DNA of 64,000 nt from Ctena decussata (Eukaryota > Mollusca > Bivalvia > Lucinida > Lucinidae). A program made the translations under genes and the position numbers. Location: positions 27,674,166-27,738,165 of the forward strand of contig OZ022508.1 of assembly GCA_963989385.1 (NCBI GenBank), given 5' to 3'. The first letter of the stretch is position 1, and every line of letters begins with the position of its first letter. Below, piece by piece: positions 24,128 through 35,641 of the stretch. A model generated the notes under the pieces. That model was not told the origin of the DNA and made no database searches. It saw only the letters and a list, made by a program, of their open reading frames with translations.

Positions 24128-25108
24128 ATTTTATCACTTGTATCTTCGCTCTGCTTGGAAATCACTCTAATTAATTTGTTGCCAACTGTCCCGCATCTGT
24201 GGGTCTGCATTTTATATACCGACGACACGATGGCAGAAAATATAGACTGTATCCGTTTGAAGGTTAAAGAACATGTGTGAAGGCACACCGATTCAGTCTG
24301 ATTAGTCTCATTTTAGTTGATGATGTCACAGTTTTCAAGATTCGCAGCTGGTTTTGCCCGAATATCAAATTCGTGCTAGGCAGGTTGTTCTGTGGCTTGC
24401 AATGACTTACAGTGCGAGGAAAAATGGGCCGAAACTTTGAAAAATCCAAAATTAATCATTTGATCGACTTCATCTCCTTTCAGTTTGCATTTGAAGATAT
24501 GAAATTTGGTGTAACAACCCCTAAAGCGTGGAATAATTGTTGCCAGCACATACGCACAAAGACGTCATGAGACAGTCAAAGACGAGATTTTACAGGCACA
24601 TATGATGTGTTACCAAATTTTCGAATATCTAAAGCATCAAATAATTCCGCGCGGCTACGTAACACGCCTAAAACTTCGTCACTTAGTCAAACAGTTCCAC
24701 ACATAATTATCATCCGGGATAATACACATCTTCTGATGTCCACATAAACAGTGCGACTCGTGTGTGTTTTTTTCACATGTATTTGCATCTCATTCGTCGA
24801 TAAACTGTCCAGGTTTCGATTCCATGTTAAACTTACTTGTCAACTGACAACCAGGAAAAAAATAGAATTCACATATCTTTAGGCCTTCTTTAATGAACTA
24901 ATGAGGAACATTTTCTGCATCAAGCAAAAAAAAACTATCTTCGCTTTTCTAGCCCTTTCAAAAAAAGCATCATTCAGCAGATTTCATAATGATTAAAAGT
25001 TGACGGTAAGATAAAGTAATGACCCTTAAACCATTTTTGGCACCTGCAACATGCAATGATTGTTATGTACAGATTATCTCAGTTACCAGTTGCACATTTG
25101 GTTGTAAT
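24128..25108. other. Intergenic stretch without recognisable genes
   Basis: Short ORFs without domains are present. I recognise no repeat family. Confidence 0.5.
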
Positions 25109-25205
25109 AGTTATACCACAGTTTGTCCGCCTGTACGAGGAGATAATTCACAAGCTTTAGCGAGTGGATTATCTCCAATACAGGCGGACAAACTATGGTA
25201 TAACT
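25109..25205. repeat. 97-bp palindromic element
   Basis: The arm AGTTATACCACAGTTTGTCC and its inverse GGACAAACTATGGTATAACT surround a short centre with AAGCTT. This is another likely foldback MITE. Confidence 0.85.
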
Positions 25206-25296
25206 GTTTTATACCATCCTCATCAGTGTAGACCTCGCTCCATGCGAAATATTCCGTGCAAACGTTGGCGTTTTCTGGTAAGGGTGGTATATCTAG

Positions 25297-25525
25297 AATA
25301 ATGTCCTTTAAAATAATTTATGGAAGCTTGTATAAAAGCATGAATCGCTAAATAAAAGCATCGTTCAAAAACGAATTACCTGAATTTTGTTTTCTCTCAT
25401 CAATATGTACTCGGAACCTCGATAGCTCCATGTGAAAAGCACTAGCCTGCTGAAGCGGTGCCATGTTCAAACCCCGCTAAAGCTAAAAGTGGTAATCTTT
25501 TTACCGTGTATGGGGTTCCATTTGA
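25297..25525 (+). mobile_element. tRNA-like SINE, first of a direct pair
   Basis: The block AATAATGTCCTTTAAAATAA ... CCTGCTGAAGCGGTGCCATG ... TTTTTACCGTGTA is repeated at 25618-25840. The segment TAGCTCCATGTGAAAAGC...GTTCAAACCCCGCT resembles a degenerate tRNA body with a B-box. Confidence 0.55.
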
Positions 25526-25617
25526 ACACAGCCTTTCATTATCAGCCCCCACCCTCCCCCCGCCCCCCGTCGTCCGGATATGACCGTAAGTACTGTTACC
25601 AGTTCCACATTTGGTTT

Positions 25618-25840
25618 CTAGAACAATGTCCTAAAATAATTTATGAAAGCTCGTATAAAAAGCATGAATGGATGAATAAAACATTGTTCAAAAATGAATT
25701 ACCTGATATTTGTTTTCCCTCATCAATATGTACTTGGAGCCTCGATAGCTCTATGTGAAAAGCGAAAAGCGCTAGCCTGCTGAAGCGGTGCAATGTTCAA
25801 TCCCCGCTAGAGGCGGACATCTTTTTACCGTGTACGTGGG
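25618..25840 (+). mobile_element. tRNA-like SINE, second of a direct pair
   Basis: This direct repeat of 25297-25525 has ~10-15% divergence and a small GCGAAAA duplication. The B-box-like GTTCAATCCCCGCT is retained. A C/G homopolymer-rich stretch (CCCCCACCCTCCCCCCGCC) lies between the copies. Confidence 0.55.
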
Positions 25841-25986
25841 GAAGATAAGTTGTCGTTTCTATGTCTTTGGAGTGTGCAAGCTCTAAGAGTACAAATAGCG
25901 AGGATAAATAGGCTATCAGTTGCATAATACACTTTCATGGTTTACAAAGGAGAACTGGCCGCGGGGTTATTAAACTTGAGTACATT

Positions 25987-26127
25987 CTCAAACTCAAAAT
26001 AAAGCACACTGATTGGCTGCTTCCGAGCATATATCTCAAACTCAAAATAAAGCACACTGATTGGCTGCTTCCGAGCATATCATATGCTCGGAAGCAGCCA
26101 ATCAGTGTGCTTTATTTTGAGTTTGAG
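25987..26127. repeat. 46-bp unit: two direct copies and one inverted copy
   Basis: Unit CTCAAACTCAAAATAAAGCA...CTTCCGAGCATAT occurs at 25987-26032 and 26035-26080 head to tail, then inverted at 26082-26127. The identity among the three is essentially complete, suggesting a very recent foldback rearrangement. Confidence 0.95.
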
Positions 26128-26129
26128 AT

Positions 26130-26769
26130 TATTCTCAAGTTTTATGACCTCGAACCCAGCTTTCGTTACTTCCTGTTTGCTTCATTGAAAGACAAAGCTT
26201 TGCAGCCAATTCCTCAAATTCTGGATGATCTTTGGGATGATGGACTTTTTCTTTCAGATAATTCGGCAAGTAGATCGCGGTGTATCAGTGGTATTGCATA
26301 TTCATCCTTTTGTGAGAATTTATACAGATACTATCCTCAGCAACTTTAGATGCTTCGATCAATACCAGTCAGTTTCAAGGTCAGTCGATTATATATACTA
26401 CATGTATCTATGTTAGTGTCATGTTCTGGCATAGATTGTATAAAACGGACTGGATGACACTTACAATGACTGACGTTGATCAGATCGGTGAATATTTGAA
26501 CGTTTATGGTGGTAGTTCTGACTTGATTAGGACAAATGCTCCTTACAATTCAACGGGTCATAAAACTAATTCTGGTATAAAGGAAACCAGAGCTGAAGGT
26601 GTTTTGCAACTAATGCAAACTGAAAGTATTGGTTATGACATTTGTTTTCTCAGATGTGTCTAAAAATCAGCTATGAGACATTTACTGTAACTGAGTGTTA
26701 CCAAGTGACATAGCTTTTGTCACATCAACTCAGCCTTATACAGCTGGCAAACCCAATCGGTATTTATAT
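26130..26769. other. Intergenic stretch without recognisable genes
   Basis: Two ~80-codon plus-strand ORFs (26107-26349 and 26421-26663) have no recognisable domain, and the first begins inside the repeat. I would not call them genes. Confidence 0.45.
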
Positions 26770-27005
26770 GAGCCGCGACACGAGAAAACCAACAATGTGG
26801 TTGTGCGCCCTGCACAGACTCAGATGAGCCTGGGCATCAGCCCAATCTGATCAGACTCTATGCGAAGCGCTTAAAGGGTAGCTAAGAGTCTAAGCTACCT
26901 TCATGCGGACAGCGAAGACTCTGATCAGACTAGGCGGATGCCCAGGCTGATCTGAGTCTGCGCTGGGCGCACAACCACATTGTTGGTTTTCACATGTCGT
27001 GGCTC
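26770..27005. mobile_element. GAGCCGCGAC foldback MITE, copy 7
   Basis: Complete element with ends GAGCCGCGACACGAG and CACATGTCGTGGCTC, and an exact ATAT duplication (26766-26769, 27006-27009). Confidence 0.92.
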
Positions 27006-27589
27006 ATATCAGCTTTCTTTGCACAGATGTTTATTACACTTATTGTGAAAAAGATGAGAGAATTTAGTATCTTTATGTGAGCATATACGGCAGATCCCGA
27101 CGCCTTTCCAGACTGAAAGATTTGAAATCCCAAAGCACTCTCTCAAGTAAATCTCTTGCGAAATTCTAAGATGCAATGTGTGCTATTGCATACTACGCGG
27201 TAAACAAAATGGCTGTTTACACTTCTTTCCGGTATGTGCTTAGTTAGGCTTGCAAATGCCGGACTTTCATTTTCACTGTCTTTTTCCCATACAGATATGA
27301 CGGACGTATTATACTTACTACTCACGAGCACCTGATCACACCCCTGTTTTGGGGTCCAAGTCTGTGCATCTAGAATATTCCGGAATTGCCAATGTATAAA
27401 TGACTTATGAGTTCAGACTTATGATTTGGGTACTTTGACCACTTTCATTTCCCTTTTGTTTTGAGAGCTGGATATGGGATATAAAAGAGAAAATCAACGG
27501 ACCATACAATACGAGAGTGACTGACATTAATTTTGCAGTAAACCTCGGACACGAATTTGACACGACCATATTTTATTATAGCATATTCT

Positions 27590-28110
27590 TTAAGTGCATA
27601 CTGTGACCTTGACCTTTAAACTTTTGGCATAGTCCTTTCACGCAGCAAACCGCTTTGCCAAACAATTTTGGAATCCCACCATGCAGGACAAAGTTATGGG
27701 CAGGATATGAACAGGTTTTCACCATAGCATATGCACAAAATTGAATTGCAGACTGCGACATTGGCCTTAAAGTTAGCGACATGGTTTTTGCATGCGACGC
27801 ATTGTCTTGATAAATTGTTTATGTAAAAACGTTTTGAATTCCCACCTTGCAAGACAAAGTTATGGGCCATACTCGAACACGTTTTCACTATAGCCTATGC
27901 ACAAAGTTTATTTGCGCAGTATGGCATTGACCTTCAAGCTAGCGACGTGGTTCTTGCAGTAGATTCAATGTCTTGTCATGATAATTATATATGCCAAATA
28001 ATTTTGAATTATTCCAACTTAGCAGGACAAAGTTATGGACCGGACAAGAGCATGTTTTCACTGTAGCTTATGCACAGATATAAGTCCACATTGTGACATT
28101 GACCTTTTAC
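27590..28110. repeat. Degenerate ~170-bp tandem repeats with TGACCTTGACC
   Basis: GGACAAAGTTATGGGC/GGACC recurs near 27687, 27853 and 28026, and GACATTGACC/GTGACCTTGACC recurs with the same spacing. The units resemble the cores of the other arrays in the window but lack clear element ends. Confidence 0.65.
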
Positions 28111-28220
28111 CTAGGGACAAAAATTTGCTCCCGATTCATTTTCTTGGGTTATCATTTACGTTAAACAATGTTCAAAATTCCTCAGTACATAAAATTCATG
28201 GGCTGGACACGATTCTGGTA

Positions 28221-28221
<1 letters not shown>

Positions 28222-28252
<31 letters not shown>
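28222..28252. repeat. (GA)n microsatellite
   Basis: About 15 AG units. Confidence 0.95.
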
Positions 28253-28256
<4 letters not shown>

Positions 28257-28462
28257 ACTATCCGCTTTGCTTTCTGATTGGTTTGTAATTCTTATACCAA
28301 ATAGTCACAAATCGATTTTATATGTTATATATGGCTTTCTTGGATAAGTTCCTGTTAATGAACCATAACAGAATATAAGGCGAGAGTGACGCGCATGTGA
28401 AACAAGTATAATCCCTCTTATTATTGACCGTTCCAAGACGGTTCGTTTGTTTTGTTAACACT

Positions 28463-28738
28463 ATTGCCATTGTTTGTCGCCATTTCATTCATCTTTGACT
28501 ATTTGAATATTGCTATTGTTTGTCGCCATTTTATTCATCTTTGACTATTTGAATATTGTCATTGTTTGTCGCCATTTTATTCAACTTTGACTATTTGAAT
28601 ATTGCCATTGTTTGTCGCCATTTTATTCATCTTTGACTATTTGAATATTGCCATTGTTTGTCGCCATTTTATTCATCTTTGACTATTTGAATATTGCCAT
28701 TGTTTGTCGCCATTTTATTCATCTTTGACTATTTGAAT
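28463..28738. repeat. 46-bp tandem repeat, six units
   Basis: Units begin ATTGCCATTGTTTGTCGCCA at 28463, 28509, 28555, 28601, 28647 and 28693. They differ at only a few positions. An ORF reading through the last unit is a repeat artefact. Confidence 0.95.
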
Positions 28739-28899
28739 ACTATTTACGATAGCCTGATGGCCTTGTGCTGGGATAGAGCTAACTTCTTGGCTTTCCATTT
28801 ATCTTCTTTTGCTTTGTGCGCCGTCTTTATTCTTTTCTCTTCCCATTCCCAGGCCCATGTGCTAAGGGCAGGAGGTGGAAACCGATAGTGTGAGTTCCT

Positions 28900-29122
28900 G
28901 GGGCCGTATTCATAAAGCCACTTAAGTCGTTGCTATGCGGTTGCTAAGGCTAAATTTCTTTGAAGGAGATTCCCTACAACTATGTAATTTGCTCTGGAGG
29001 AACAGTCTTACAAAGACTGTTCCTCCAGACCAAATTTCATAGTTGTAGGGAATCTCCTTTATAGATATTTAGCCTTAGCAACCGCATAGCAACGACTTAA
29101 GTGGCTTTATGAATACGGCCCC
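28900..29122. mobile_element. GGGGCCGTATTC palindromic MITE, copy 1
   Basis: A 223-bp near-perfect palindrome with ends GGGGCCGTATTCATAAAGCC / GGCTTTATGAATACGGCCCC and a centre CTGGAGGAACAGTCTT...GACTGTTCCTCCAG. A diverged copy lies at 35421-35641. No clear target duplication is visible. Confidence 0.93.
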
Positions 29123-29243
29123 TGGTCGTTGCCGTCTCAACAACTTTGCTTTTTACAGTGATGCTCATGCATAACAGAGAATTAAATTATTTGAGAATGA
29201 ATTATAGGTTTGAGAAAATGACACTTTTCCACTGTGTGGTAGT

Positions 29244-29300
29244 ATCTCACTTATAATTCGAGAGGAGCATGTCATGCTCCTCTCGAATTACAAGTGAGAT
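29244..29300. repeat. 57-bp palindrome
   Basis: ATCTCACTTATAATTCGAGA is mirrored by TCTCGAATTACAAGTGAGAT around ATGTCAT. It abuts a TGACGTCA motif. Confidence 0.9.
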
Positions 29301-31660
29301 GACGTCATAGATCTGTTACCATACCAATTATGGAATGGCTGAATGACATCTCGATGACGTAATTTTGACAAAAATATGAACTGGTGGTTGCTATGGAAAC
29401 ATATATGACGCCATTGGTTCCGAAGCATAGCATGTATAGCGTGCTCTGCCAATTTTTCATACATACTTTCATGACATTACATACTGAAATTCTTTCGACA
29501 GAAACTTCAGATTTTCTCAAACAAATAATTATTCTCCAGCTACCGTATTTAATTCCCTGTTCAATATTGCCAATAAAAACTGAACCTGATTTTTGTTTCT
29601 TTGGTGTGTTCTTTGCTTCTTTAGGGCATTCCTGCCACCAAAATTTATTTGTAATCAATAAACAATTAAAGACTATAGTTTTTATCATTCTTAAATCGAT
29701 GTGTAATATGATTGAGCTGACAGATAAGCCATTCCATTCGGGATATCCCTTTAGGGGCATCTGGGCAAACAGTTTGGATCCAGATCAGGCCACACAGACG
29801 TGGGGCCTGATTTTAGATCCAAACTGTCTGCTGCCTAGACATCATTTCTACAAAAGTTAGTTAGGCAAATATCGTCAAAATATTCTTGATTTTTGATGCA
29901 GACGACAATTTCAGCAGACGATAAAAAATACCCAGAATGCAATGGATTAATATAATGTGATTCGGGTTGAGTTAAAACTTTCCTCGGCAGACGTGACTTT
30001 TTCAGTCAGATACATTCTGCTAATTTACGAAAATCCGGTACAAATGCAGCTGTTATTTGACCATAAAAAATGCAGGTTTTAATCTCTTTGTTGGAAAACT
30101 CACACTTTACGCATCTGGCTTTATGTGTCAGGGGACACATTTATTTCAGCTCAGCACATGTCTGATTGACAATTAGCGAGTTCGGTATTCATAATTTCTC
30201 AGATGACCCAAAATCATGATTTCTAATTCCTGTCTGTTCCTGTCTGAAGTTCTAATAAGGTTGTATAGCTTAAACGTTGGATGTGGGAGTGTGAGTGGGT
30301 GTGTGGGAGAAGTGGAAAGGGACAGGAGACTGCAGTGTGCAGCCTTGTGCAGTCTTCCAATCAGAGAACTTTTATCAGTTTGTAACAAAAAGATCACGTG
30401 ATTTTACGTCACAGGAAATACCGGGAATTCCAGTACAAAGACCTACTTAGTGGCTAGTTTGTTTTTGTTCGAGACAACTTCTTTATTTCCGAATGCAGTT
30501 TAACAGAATAAAGAGCAGAGAGAACTATAAACTGAAATACTTGCTTTTTATTGAGAGTAATAATTTTTTCTCGTTCAACCATTCCCTGTTTCGGACCAAA
30601 AGCAACGTTTACGGAGATTTATACATGTAACACCAAAGCCCACTTTCGGTTTCGGATATCGAGGGACAGTTAAAAACAAAAATTATTAAATCTACGATAA
30701 AATCGCAAATATCGTCCGAAAGTACTCATGAGTACACTCTCTGCGCTTCATTATGAAATAATGCATACAGAAAGAACGAAGGTTTTCGTAAAACGTGAAG
30801 TATTCTCGGGATTTTTCGTTCAGAATGACAAGAAAATGACGGAAAAAAAATAAACGTGACCATCTACCCTGACAAAACCGAGATAGTACCAGGTTTAACG
30901 TTCGATGGCAGATATATTGATAACAGAAACTTTCCTCATTGACGGGAAATCTTCTTAACACTTTAAGCGCCAGAGAAGAAAATATCAGAATTTGAATCAG
31001 ATCCTGATGAGGCGGCTCAGCTAGATTTACATTGTTTGTCCTCTGGTTTTTGAATTCTCAATATATTGTAAGGCATATTTTGGAATTTCGCAGAACTTTT
31101 TGGCGCTTAAAGGGTCAATATAGTCATGCTTTGAATAATTTTCGATTTTGCAAAATAATTTGTTCCATTGTCGAAAGGATTAAACAACATCTTTTCTTAG
31201 CTCATTATTATATTTTGCGTCACCATTGGTCGTTGGATCGCAGCTTCAATACAATATGCCAGAACTATTAAAAATCGTTGATACCTATAATGGATGTTTA
31301 ATTTTCGAACCAATTTCATTCTGAATTAGACTTCAAGGAAACCAATAAATGCAGTCCTAGGATTATATTGTCTATAAGGGTGCCAGCAAGTGCTGTAGCA
31401 TGGCATGATTGCATTTTCTTCCTTTGAACACTGTTTGATTGTAGATAATGAGTCGGCAATTACATTAAATCTGAAACTATAATTAAAATATTTATGCGTG
31501 CCGTAAAATAAAAACGACATTATTGATACGGTTATTTACAATCAACTCTCAATATCTCGAACACTAATATCGCAAAGTACCCTCAAAAAAAAAACAACTA
31601 TAGTTGGAAACATTTCCAATTTTTATTAATATTTCAACTACTTTTATCTCAAACAATTGA
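29301..31660. other. Intergenic stretch without recognisable genes
   Basis: Overlapping ORFs of 158 (plus) and 151 (minus) codons at 29305-29860 read the same DNA in opposite directions and resemble nothing I recognise. They are probably chance. A small inverted pair (ACAGTTTGGATCCAGATCAG / mirror) lies at 29769-29830. A dispersed repeat shared with 39655-39745 lies at 30110-30200. An AAGCGCCA/TGGCGCTT inverted pair lies at 30964 and 31098. Confidence 0.5.
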
Positions 31661-31711
31661 TGATATCTCAAAGTAAATTTTCTGGTTCCAGAAAATTTAC
31701 TTTAGATATCA
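31661..31711. repeat. 51-bp palindrome
   Basis: TGATATCTCAAAGTAAATTT is mirrored by AAATTTACTTTAGATATCA around TTCTGGTTCCAG. Confidence 0.85.
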
Positions 31712-31983
31712 GTTGCTTGGGATGACCTTCGACTTTGAGATAATGAGATTTGACTGTATTTGCATGCGAGTAATATTACCAAAACAGTTATAACCCGGAT
31801 ATAGCAACATACGGTAACTTCCCAACTCATTAGATGCCGTTATCGAAAGTTGTGACCTATATTCCTTAATCCAACTTAAGGCCAGTCTTTCTCAATAAAC
31901 CTTCTAATTAAATGACCAGACTACATACGAAGCGGTAAATAATTTGCGACCTTAAACTATTTTAATGATTTGAACTGTTACAG

Positions 31984-32115
31984 AGGCGTGTGGTCGAGAG
32001 AGTAGAGGCAATAGGCTGTAGTGCAGAATGTCGCGGTTCAGTTTCCCGTCTGGCAGCCGGCTGCTGGAAATATCTCTGTCAATGATAAACTTTCCAACCA
32101 GGCCATTGGTGTTAC
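31984..32115 (+). mobile_element. Fragment of tRNA-derived SINE
   Basis: TGTGGTCGAGAGAGTAGAGGC (A-box-like), then GTCGCGGTTCAGTTTCCCG (B-box-like) and CTGCTGGAAATATCTCTGTCAA match the head and early body of the SINE at 13684-13955. The 3' body is missing. Confidence 0.6.
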
Positions 32116-32680
32116 ACGCTTCTAAAGGCTTTTTCAAAATTTTATTGCCGACACTAAGATTTTTTTTTCTAAAATCAATATCATATAAAGGCCATAACTA
32201 ATGTTCGTGGACGAAGCCCCACTGCAAGTCAATATGGCCAGTTTCTTTAAATACCCTTTTGCAACAGAGCCTTTCGGAAGTAGAATGTTATGGTGACAGT
32301 CTACAATTTTTTAAAAAAATTAATAAATCAAACAAACAAACAAATACTGTAAGTTAGGCTGATTTTTCTGATCAGATCAAAAATTTTCATACGTTATAAA
32401 CGTTATAGATATAACAGAAATGTTATGGCACAGTCTGCATGCTTAGTGGTTAACCCAGTCACGGTAAATAACTAACTTTGCTTTCTTCTCTAATTGCATG
32501 CCGGTGGGTTAGGCATCAGACATTGATGAATTCGGCAAAGCTATTGATTTAAGCTGGTTTGAGCCGGATCATTTCTTGTCTTTTGTATGGCCATTCAATG
32601 GGTGGTTTTCTTTTGCTCCTTTTTTTCAGTGATGTTGTTTGACACCTCAAGGATCTCCAGGTGTCTCAATACATTGTGAA
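32116..32680. other. Intergenic stretch with a dispersed repeat
   Basis: The 32500-32670 part (TGTTTGACACCTCAAGGATC, CTCCAGGT) is related to 38640-38830. No gene is recognisable. Confidence 0.5.
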
Positions 32681-33500
32681 CAGAACAGAACAGAACAGAA
32701 ACTTTATTTAGTTAAAACTCAGGCCACACACAGGTGGCGTAAGAGCACATAGTATAAACAAGAACTACACAACAAAACTGATTACAAGAATTACTTAAAA
32801 CAATCATGATGTAAACTTGCTCATAATTACTTTGATAAAGCCAGAAAGCTTCTTTAATGTTCCTATATTGTCAGAGCAAAGTAAATCTTTAAATTTCAAC
32901 ATGTTAGGTCTTGTATAAAAATAAGGCTCCAGGAGACGCTTACGTTCTGATTCAAAGAATTCACAACATAAAAGATATTGAAACTCATCGCCTATTTCTC
33001 TTTTTGTACATAGTTGACATAGCCTTTCATCTAGGGGAATATTTTCCCATCGACCCGTCTCAACGGGTAATTTATGGTTACTGGTTCGAGACTTGATGAT
33101 CGGCAAATAGTGCTTTGGATCAAGTTTTGATAAAGAGCTTTGAAAAGTAAGATCTTGCTTAAAACTGATATAAAATTTACCTTTTGAAGACACATCACTT
33201 TTCTGAACCCACTCTTGTATGTGTAAATCAAATAAGACGCGGGTTATTGACATCTTGACAGATCTAGGATTATCAATTACACTTTTGTGGAGAAGATCTA
33301 AACGACCGACAGAAACAAGGATGTCTCTGATACAACGTATCCATTTATGTTCATAAATTCCTGCATTGTAATCATGTAGCATCTTTTTGTATAATACCTT
33401 AGACAGTTTAGACTCTTTTCCGTTTACAAGTGATAACCAAAAGCAATGTGTCTGTCGAGTCCTCTTCATTGAATAACCATAGTTTATCCGCATGTTTTTA
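32680..33500 (-). mobile_element. 5'-truncated LINE (3' end)
   Basis: On the minus strand an intact C-terminal reading frame is followed by a ~120-bp 3' region and ends in a (TTCTG)n tail (32682-32703). Non-LTR elements of CR1-like clades typically end in short microsatellites rather than poly(A). The 5' side breaks off at about 33500 against an unrelated repeat. It belongs to the same broad family as the fragment at 44017-47583. Confidence 0.75.
32804..33493 (-). pseudogene. LINE polyprotein C-terminal fragment (229 codons)
   Basis: The open frame lacks all reverse transcriptase catalytic motifs and corresponds to the region after the palm/thumb. It carries the Cys-rich signature LDERLCQLC...E..YLLCCEFF...R, matching LEERLCTTC...EIHCLFSC...R of the fragment at 44181-44708. 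This terminal zinc-knuckle-like segment is common in mollusc and fish LINEs. The ATG used here is arbitrary because the element is 5'-truncated. It is open over its whole length, so insertion is fairly recent. It would not be functional alone. Confidence 0.75.
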
Positions 33501-33697
33501 TTGTTGTTTCACGTGATGTTTATTGGTGGGCCAGGAGGCCTTTACGTGAACCAAACAGCTGACTAAATGTTTCGATTCATTGCAGAACCTGAGGACCACG
33601 ACTGGGTCCCCATTACTCTAATCTAGGTCCCCAGTAATTTATAACTAACCGTTTAAATGTGGTAACTTCTGTTGAAGTTTCTCACTGTAACTTGTTC

Positions 33698-33790
33698 TTC
33701 ATGTCCGTGTCATTGCTTTCGTTCAGCCCGATACAGACTGAAATACTGTCTCAAAAGGCCGTTGAACTCCAAACAACCATTCCAACCAAA
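33698..33790 (+). repeat. Fragment of the dispersed repeat seen at 50870
   Basis: GATACAGACTGAAATACTGTCT and AAAAGGCCGTTGAACTCC match the end of the 50870-51096 copy. Confidence 0.6.
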
Positions 33791-33889
33791 TGGATAAGAT
33801 ATTTCCTGAGTATTGTAACTTACTATATACTTCGAGGAAAAATCGCTAGTCACGAATGCTTCAAATTAGAAAGCATAGATTATTGTACA

Positions 33890-33986
33890 AATCTCAAACT
33901 GGAAAAAGCGTTTTTAAGATCTATATGAAAAGTTAATATATTAACTTTTCATATAGATCTTAAAAACGTTTTTCCAGTTTGAGATT
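33890..33986. repeat. 97-bp near-perfect palindrome
   Basis: AATCTCAAACTGGAAAAA...CTATATGAAAAGTTAA is mirrored exactly except for a one-base indel in AAAAAGCGTTTTT versus AAAAACGTTTTT. The loop is only ATATA. Confidence 0.93.
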
Positions 33987-35095
33987 CGTACTATAAATAA
34001 GGTCAAAATAACGTTTTTTTCTAATTTTCTAATTTGTGATATGTACTTTAGATAATTAGGTGTGCTGATCTGAATGAGAAAGACAGCTCATGATAGTAAC
34101 AAGGTTAAGCCTTGTTTGTTAACATTTATTATATTAAGCGTCCTCTAGGGAATCCATAAACCCAGTCTCGATTGGTTTTAAGAGAGTCACATAATTAGGT
34201 CACAGAGTCATTACGTTACGATAAATGTTCCTTACCGAAGCTCCAGTAAGTAGTCCTTGTCAGATAATAGTGCATAATACTTCCAAACACAGCTTCTGGA
34301 TGCGTTTAAACAGCCTAAAAGAAACGGTTCTTTCTTTCATCTTTGACAGCTTACAACACTAGACAAAACAAAAACAAAAATGGTTTCTCCTCTAGCATGG
34401 TAGTGTTACAGTTCTAGAAGTGAAACGCTAAAATGCCCTCGCCCACATGATTCTTCATGCCAAAAACTAAATTTACAAGTTTGGCGTTTTTCCTTGTCCA
34501 GATTATGCTACAAGTCTTTTAGGTCGAAGGTGATAAAGTTGGAAAGTTTTTGTATAAAGTAAACAGCGACCAACAATAAATCATAAACTCAAAACTCCAT
34601 CCAAAGTATGTGTTTTGGGATGAGCATTTATAGAATATTGATTCAATTGTTTCGTCGGATTGATTTTATAGTTTCTGGTCAACTGAAATAGAGAACAGAA
34701 ATAAACATACTTTTGAGAATGCACACTTTTACAGTAGATACAGCCATAGATATGGCGTTCCTTCTACGTTTAGAGAGCCACAGTCTGCTGCTGGACGAAT
34801 AGGCATTATATGTTTAGATTTGATTTAAAAGTATGCTTAATATATGGCCCCTCGGTAGAAATGAAAAAAGGGCAACAAAAACGTTTCAATTTGTCGATAA
34901 TATGAGCGGAAATGTCTTTTTTTTTTAACTTTTACCATACAAAATTTCAGCATTCGTGAATTCTGTAGAGAAATTACCACGATATGCTTTTGATGTGAGT
35001 AAGCAGGCGACTTTGGTGAATGGTTAATTCATCTGTCACGGCGTCATATAAAGGTTTCCTTAAAATCAAGTTTTTTTGTTTAGTTCCCAGCGGGC
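33987..35095. other. Intergenic stretch without recognisable genes
   Basis: AT-rich with no supported ORF or repeat family. Confidence 0.5.
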
Positions 35096-35182
35096 ACATG
35101 ACGTCAAAATGACGTCGTACTGACGTGGATGCGACGTTAAACGTCGAATCGACGTCATAACGACGTCATGTGCCTGCTTGGG
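35096..35182. mobile_element. GACGT-rich palindromic MITE, copy 3
   Basis: CCCAGCGGGCACATGACGTC ... GACGTCATGTGCCTGCTTGGG. Same ends as 17828-17935 with a shorter, more diverged centre. It contains two ATGACGTC steps. Confidence 0.9.
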
Positions 35183-35420
35183 CTAGAGGACATTTTCTTC
35201 GGTATCTTCATTTATATTTTATACAAAGACTTTATGGCTATTAACGAATCTGCACTTTTGGCGAACTTTCAAAGAGGCGAAACATTTAGATATATTCAGA
35301 CGACAAATAAATAATATGATAGTGTTCTTTTAAAAAATTTTTTTTGTATTTTTTGAAGGATTTCTATCAAGATGAAACAGTATTTTCTGTTCCTATTTGC
35401 TAAGATTCATTTGTAGAACC

Positions 35421-35641
35421 GGGGCCGTATTCATAAAACAACTTAAGTGGTTTTATGCTGTTGCTAAGGCTGAATTTCTATAAAGGAGATCCCCAAAAAC
35501 TATAATATTTGCTCTGGAGGAACAGTCTTTTTCAGACTGTTCCTCCACAACAAATTTCATAGTTATAGGGATTGCCTTCATAGAAATTCCGCCTTAGTAA
35601 CAGCATAGCAACGACTTAAGTTGTTTTATAAATACGGCCCC
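35421..35641. mobile_element. GGGGCCGTATTC palindromic MITE, copy 2
   Basis: Same ends and centre (GAGGAACAGTCTT...GACTGTTCCTCC) as 28900-29122, with ~15% substitutions between copies and arms that have diverged separately. Confidence 0.92.

Noticed and set aside
26107..26663. Two ~80-codon plus-strand ORFs as exons of a host gene
   Set aside because: The first begins within the inverted 46-bp unit, and neither has a recognisable domain or clear splice context.
28463..28738. CRISPR-like array
   Set aside because: The 46-bp units are contiguous, with no spacers between repeats, and the context is eukaryotic, so this is a minisatellite.
28908..29115. Possible assembly artefact (inverted duplication)
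   Set aside because: A diverged copy with the same palindromic structure exists at 35421-35641, so it is a genuine repeat family.
29305..29860. Opposite-strand ORFs of 151 and 158 codons
   Set aside because: They overlap almost fully, show no recognisable domain, and start or end next to palindromes. There is no evidence that either is expressed.
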